Of a stretch of 9,568 nt of DNA, positions 7,091 to 9,568 are shown in pieces (positions within the stretch are counted from its first letter, which is position 1; every line of letters starts with the position of its first letter). Below the pieces are notes generated by a model. That model saw nothing but the letters and a program-made list of their open reading frames with translations, made no database searches and was not told the DNA's origin. This DNA comes from Caldora sp. SIO3E6 (lineage in GTDB: Bacteria; Cyanobacteriota; Cyanobacteriia; Cyanobacteriales; Coleofasciculaceae), in NCBI GenBank assembly GCA_010672185.1, contig JAAHHL010000182.1:1-9568 (forward strand). Reading direction: 5' to 3'. Both the position numbers and the translations under genes were made by a program.

Positions 7091-7559
7091 CGTTTTTCGG
7101 TATCTGCACCAGGCTAAGAGTTATCTAGTGAGATTAAGAACAATCTCCCTAATGAAAGTAGATGCTATGCCAATAGAGATACTACCAATTTTTGCACAAA
7201 TGATAGTCCTCATATATATAAGACGTTTTCCAGGGCAAATTCCTGAATTTGGCAATTTAGAGCCAATCCCACTCAGTTATAGCAACCGCCAAGGCTATTA
7301 GGACAAGGGGATGGCAGCCCCTTGTTAACTTCCCCTTTACCTGAGAATGTCTTAACCGCCCTGGCGACTGCTATAACACCCAAACCCAAGTACTGACTGA
7401 GTTGTGCCGGATATAGTTGAACCAAGTTAGCCGCAAAACTTAATTTTTCTTAACATTTGAGTGGGTTAAGACTTTAAATTGTTAAGGAAGAGCCATTGAC
7501 ATCAGCATTGACTAATCTTCCACTAGCGCCAGCAGCCCGTGTCGTGGGGGACTATTAAC
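7091..7559. other. Non-coding leader and intergenic region
   Basis: No credible gene lies here. It should hold the promoter of the 2942-7090 gene, but I see no convincing -35/-10 pair. It contains a MITE-like element (7276-7377). A short plus-strand frame near 7478-7555 (ends AARVVGDY, stop) abuts the point where the GNAT toxin remnant breaks off; it may be the edge of whatever disrupted the toxin, but I cannot identify it. Confidence 0.4.
7276..7377. mobile_element. 102-bp MITE-like inverted-repeat element
   Basis: GTTATAGCAACCGCCAAGG (7276-7294) matches the reverse complement of 7359-7377 at 16 of 19 positions. An internal perfect hairpin, ACAAGGGG/CCCCTTGT (7303-7325), lies inside. No ORF and no clear target duplication are visible. 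The right end ACTGCTATAACACC (7367-7380) recurs exactly at 8223-8236, at the end of the second element, so the two probably belong to one repeat family. Confidence 0.45.
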
Positions 7560-7739
7560 TCATCCTATGGAATAACCTTTGATTTTTTTTCCCTCTTCTG
7601 CTGAAATTGCTACAAAAGTCTTAGCAATTCCTTTTTTGTGATTTTGACGCGCATATTTTTTGAGGTAGTCATTGAAAACAGGACCGCCACAATCAAACTC
7701 TCCCCGTTGATGTTGCTTTTCTAGAGGGAAAAATTGCCA
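7560..7739 (-). pseudogene. GNAT-type toxin remnant (TacT-like), N-terminal third only
   Basis: The frame encodes 59 residues beginning WQFFPLEKQHQRGEFDCG, with NDYLKKYARQNHKKGIAKTF and ending KIKGYSIG before a TGA. This is the typical N-terminus of the GNAT acetyltransferase toxins paired with DUF1778 antitoxins; such toxins acetylate aminoacyl-tRNA. Full-length members have about 160-170 residues, so the acetyl-CoA-binding core is absent. The frame also has no start codon: a TAA lies three codons upstream of the first Trp. Removing one A from the AAAAA run at the junction would fuse it in frame to the antitoxin, which suggests an indel there. It directly follows, and overlaps the 3' end of, the antitoxin gene. 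It is almost certainly non-functional. Confidence 0.75.
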
Positions 7740-8025
7740 TTTTTGTTAATTCATTCCCATATTTTGTTTGATACTGTTCAATTGCTTCTTTAAGCCTTCC
7801 CTGAAGGGGAGGAGGATTTTCTAAGGTGGAGAGAAATAAGTCTCTATCTTGATTAGATAAGATTAATCTTTCTTGCTGTTCAATTTCTTTCTTAGCAATG
7901 GGAATCAAATAAAAAAGGGTATAAGCACTCAAGGATACGCCCTTTAATGTGGCTGCACGTTCTAAGAGTTCTTTTTGTTCAGGTGTAACACGCAAATCTA
8001 AACGACTGCTTTTAGATTGGGACAT
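7693..8025 (-). CDS. DUF1778 (TacA-type) ribbon-helix-helix antitoxin
   Basis: This 110-residue protein has the N-terminal signature SRLDLRVTPEQKELLERAA, then KGVSLSAYTL, the ribbon-helix-helix DNA-binding part of DUF1778 antitoxins. The C-terminal half, with SNQDRDLFLSTLENPPP, is the region that wraps the GNAT toxin in this family. Family members bind and block the toxin and repress their own operon. Usual length is about 90-95 residues. The last 15 residues (from MAIFPS) are read from what should be toxin sequence in another frame, so the natural C-terminus is probably altered by an indel. With the toxin broken, this is an orphan antitoxin that could still repress or neutralise related toxins. 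No Shine-Dalgarno is evident; the start gives the standard MSQSKSSRLDL N-terminus. Confidence 0.88.
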   Translation of the reverse strand: MSQSKSSRLDLRVTPEQKELLERAATLKGVSLSAYTLFYLIPIAKKEIEQQERLILSNQDRDLFLSTLENPPPLQGRLKEAIEQYQTKYGNELTKMAIFPSRKATSTGRV

Positions 8026-8107
8026 GGTAAAATCTATGGTGGGGTTATGTCTAGGTTAGTTATTTAGCTGAAGAACACTGTCTGCCCTGGAAAAACCACA
8101 GTCGAAT

Positions 8108-8232
8108 CTATAGCGCTTCGCGCTGGTGTATTTACAACTATCAATGATACTTCGCATTTTCTATTCCCAATTCCCAATTCCCAATTCCCGAGTCAGCAAA
8201 ACTTGTAACGATACCAGCGCGAACTGCTATAA
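8108..8232. mobile_element. 125-bp MITE-like inverted-repeat element
   Basis: The left arm 8108-8127 and the reverse complement of the right arm 8213-8232 match at 17 of 20 positions (core TATAGC and TTCGCGCTGGT). A 5-bp stem hairpin (AGCGC/GCGCT) lies within the left arm. The element contains the ATTCCCA array. Its right end is shared with the 7276-7377 element. No ORF and no clear target-site duplication are visible. Confidence 0.4.
8163..8190. repeat. ATTCCCA heptamer tandem array
   Basis: Four consecutive 7-bp units are present, three exact ATTCCCA and a final ATTCCCG. This is a common heptanucleotide (STRR-type) repeat of filamentous cyanobacteria. It lies between the partial WD40 gene and the antitoxin gene. 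Confidence 0.85.
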
Positions 8233-8270
8233 CACCTGGAAGAGTTGCGCAGCCGGAATTGATATAACAC

Positions 8271-9568
8271 CTAAAACTTTTGACAAATTTTACTAGCAGC
8301 TTTAGTTGTATCATCAGTTTCAAGTTTGGTGAGGATGGAATTTTCTTGTAACCTGTTGCATCCTATTTCCAGCCAATCTTCCCAGGATGTATCACTAATT
8401 GGCCACAACCGCATCGTATAGTCCCGACTACCACTGGCAACAGATTTTCCATCTGGGCTAAAGGCAACTGACCAGACATCAGCCTCATGCCCTCTAATTG
8501 GTTTACCTATGGGTTTACCTTTGAAATCCCACAACCGTAATGTCTTGTCTTTAGAACTACTGACTATAGTCTCTCCATCTGGACTAAAAGCAACTGATAA
8601 AATTCTTTCCTCATGTCCTTTGAAAGGTTTACCAATAGGATTGCCCTTTAAGTCCCACAATCTTACTGTCTGGTCATTGCTACCACTAGCAATAGTCTTA
8701 CCATCCGGGCTAATAGCAACTGAGGTGACGGAGTCTTGATGTCCTCGAAAGGGTTGACCAATTGGATTACCCTTTAAGTCCCACAACTGTACTGTTTGGT
8801 CATTGCCACCACTAGCAATAGTCTGACCATCTGGACTAAAGGCCACAGAATAGACTTCCTTTTGCTCTCCTTGAAAGAGTTGACTAATCAGATTACCCTT
8901 TAAGTCCCACAACAATATTTTCTTGTCATTGCCACCACTAGCAATAGTCTTTCCATCCGGACTAAAAGCAACAGAATAGATGATACTCTCATGACCTTGA
9001 AAGGGTTGACCAATCGGGTTACCCTTTAAGTCCCACAACCTTACTGTCTGATCATCCCCACCACTAGCAATAGTCTGACCATCTGGACTAAAGGCAACTG
9101 ACCAAATACCCAGATTGTGTCCTTGGAAGGGACTAGTGACGAGATTGCCCTGGCGATCCCACAATCTCACTTTTCTGTCAAAACAGCCACTGATGAGGTG
9201 TCTCCCATCTGGGCTAAAGGCGACTGAAGTCACCGATTGCTCGTGCTTTTGGATGGGTTGATAAGTCAGGGAACTTTTGAGATCCCACAACCGCACTGTG
9301 CTATCTTTACTACCACTAACGACATTCTTGCCATCGGGGCTAATGGCGACGGAAGTCACAAAACGCTCATGACCCTTGAAGGGTTGAGCAATGGGGTTGC
9401 CCTGGAGATCCCATAACCACACCGTGTTATCATTACTACCACTAATAATCGTTTTGCCATCCGGGCTAATGGCGACGGAAGAGACAGAGCCTGTATGCCC
9501 TCGAAGGGGTTGAGCAATGGGATTACCTGCTAAATCCCACAACCGCAATGTCTTGTCCCAACTACCAC
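8271..9568 (-). CDS. WD40 beta-propeller protein, C-terminal part (start beyond right edge)
   Basis: The frame is open to the right edge. The outermost codons read GSWDKTLRLWDL, the end of another WD40 repeat, so the TTG at 9548 is not a genuine start. Nine complete 42-residue repeats and one partial repeat are visible, with the consensus GH-xxx-V-x-SVAFSPDGKTIASG-ND-TVRLWDLKGNPIGQPF. The C-terminal tail (from WEDWLEIGCNRL to ICQKF) is typical of cyanobacterial WD40 signalling proteins, whose N-terminal domain is often a protease, kinase, STAND ATPase or TIR effector. Here that domain is out of view. The repeats belong to the same lineage as the two surviving blades of the 86-2599 gene (LWDLKGN then GKPFEGHK), so a third triple-TIR paralogue upstream is possible but unproven. 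Confidence 0.9.
   Translation of the reverse strand, partial: GSWDKTLRLWDLAGNPIAQPLRGHTGSVSSVAISPDGKTIISGSNDNTVWLWDLQGNPIAQPFKGHERFVTSVAISPDGKNVVSGSKDSTVRLWDLKSSLTYQPIQKHEQSVTSVAFSPDGRHLISGCFDRKVRLWDRQGNLVTSPFQGHNLGIWSVAFSPDGQTIASGGDDQTVRLWDLKGNPIGQPFQGHESIIYSVAFSPDGKTIASGGNDKKILLWDLKGNLISQLFQGEQKEVYSVAFSPDGQTIASGGNDQTVQLWDLKGNPIGQPFRGHQDSVTSVAISPDGKTIASGSNDQTVRLWDLKGNPIGKPFKGHEERILSVAFSPDGETIVSSSKDKTLRLWDFKGKPIGKPIRGHEADVWSVAFSPDGKSVASGSRDYTMRLWPISDTSWEDWLEIGCNRLQENSILTKLETDDTTKAASKICQKF
8397..9568 (-). repeat. WD40 repeat array, exact 126-bp period
   Basis: Nine full blades, most of them 42 codons long, are highly alike in protein and DNA. Blades differ mainly at the three residues after GH and at the residue before S-V-A-[FI]-S. 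This pattern suggests recent tandem amplification with localised variation. Confidence 0.9.

Noticed and set aside
8141..8323. 60-residue minus-strand ORF
   Set aside because: It runs through the ATTCCCA heptamers and the inverted-repeat element and overlaps the end of the WD40 gene in another frame; no family features.
8509..8739. Plus-strand ORF inside the right-hand WD40 gene
   Set aside because: Antisense shadow of the 126-bp blade repeat; its protein repeats only because the blades do.
9546..9548. TTG at 9548 as the start of the right-hand WD40 protein
   Set aside because: The frame stays open to the window edge and the preceding codons complete a WD40 repeat, so the real start is outside the window.

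Overview
The window looks like an accessory, repeat-rich stretch of a cyanobacterial chromosome, probably from a filamentous species. Three things suggest this: large TIR/WD40 signalling proteins of the cyanobacterial type, heptanucleotide tandem repeats (ATTCCCA and GCTGACA units), and a HIP1 octamer GCGATCGC at 801-808. Every gene I can support lies on the minus strand, so transcription runs from right to left.

Layout from right to left. (1) 8271-9568: the C-terminal part of a WD40 beta-propeller protein whose start lies beyond the right edge. (2) 8026-8270: a gap with a small MITE-like inverted-repeat element and an ATTCCCA heptamer array. (3) 7693-8025: a DUF1778 (TacA-type) antitoxin, followed by a broken 59-codon remnant of its GNAT toxin (7560-7739). 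(4) 7091-7559: non-coding, with a second MITE-like element. (5) 2942-7090: a 1382-residue protein with three TIR domains, a coiled coil, one transmembrane helix and 14 WD40 repeats. (6) 2600-2941: a gap that holds a 213-bp MITE-like insertion with 6-bp target duplications, a GCTGACA array and a perfect 33-bp palindrome. (7) 86-2599: a second triple-TIR protein, nearly identical to the first over its TIR half, but with a different transmembrane and linker region and a WD40 array cut off after about two blades. (8) 1-136: unrelated sequence, probably the end of something inserted into or recombined with that propeller.

The two triple-TIR genes are tandem paralogues. Their three TIR domains are each followed by the same helical linker, so the N-terminal half is a (TIR + linker) x3 array. 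Their C-terminal halves belong to two different WD40 lineages; the propeller of the broken copy matches the lineage of the partial gene at the right edge. The likely scheme is inference: a WD40 array senses a ligand or partner, and the TIR array answers, either as an NAD-cleaving effector or as a TIR-TIR scaffold. That is the logic of bacterial TIR defence and NLR-like proteins. In each paralogue a different TIR has lost conserved active-site features. Neighbouring mobile-element debris and a decayed toxin-antitoxin pair fit a defence-island-like, rapidly rearranging locus.
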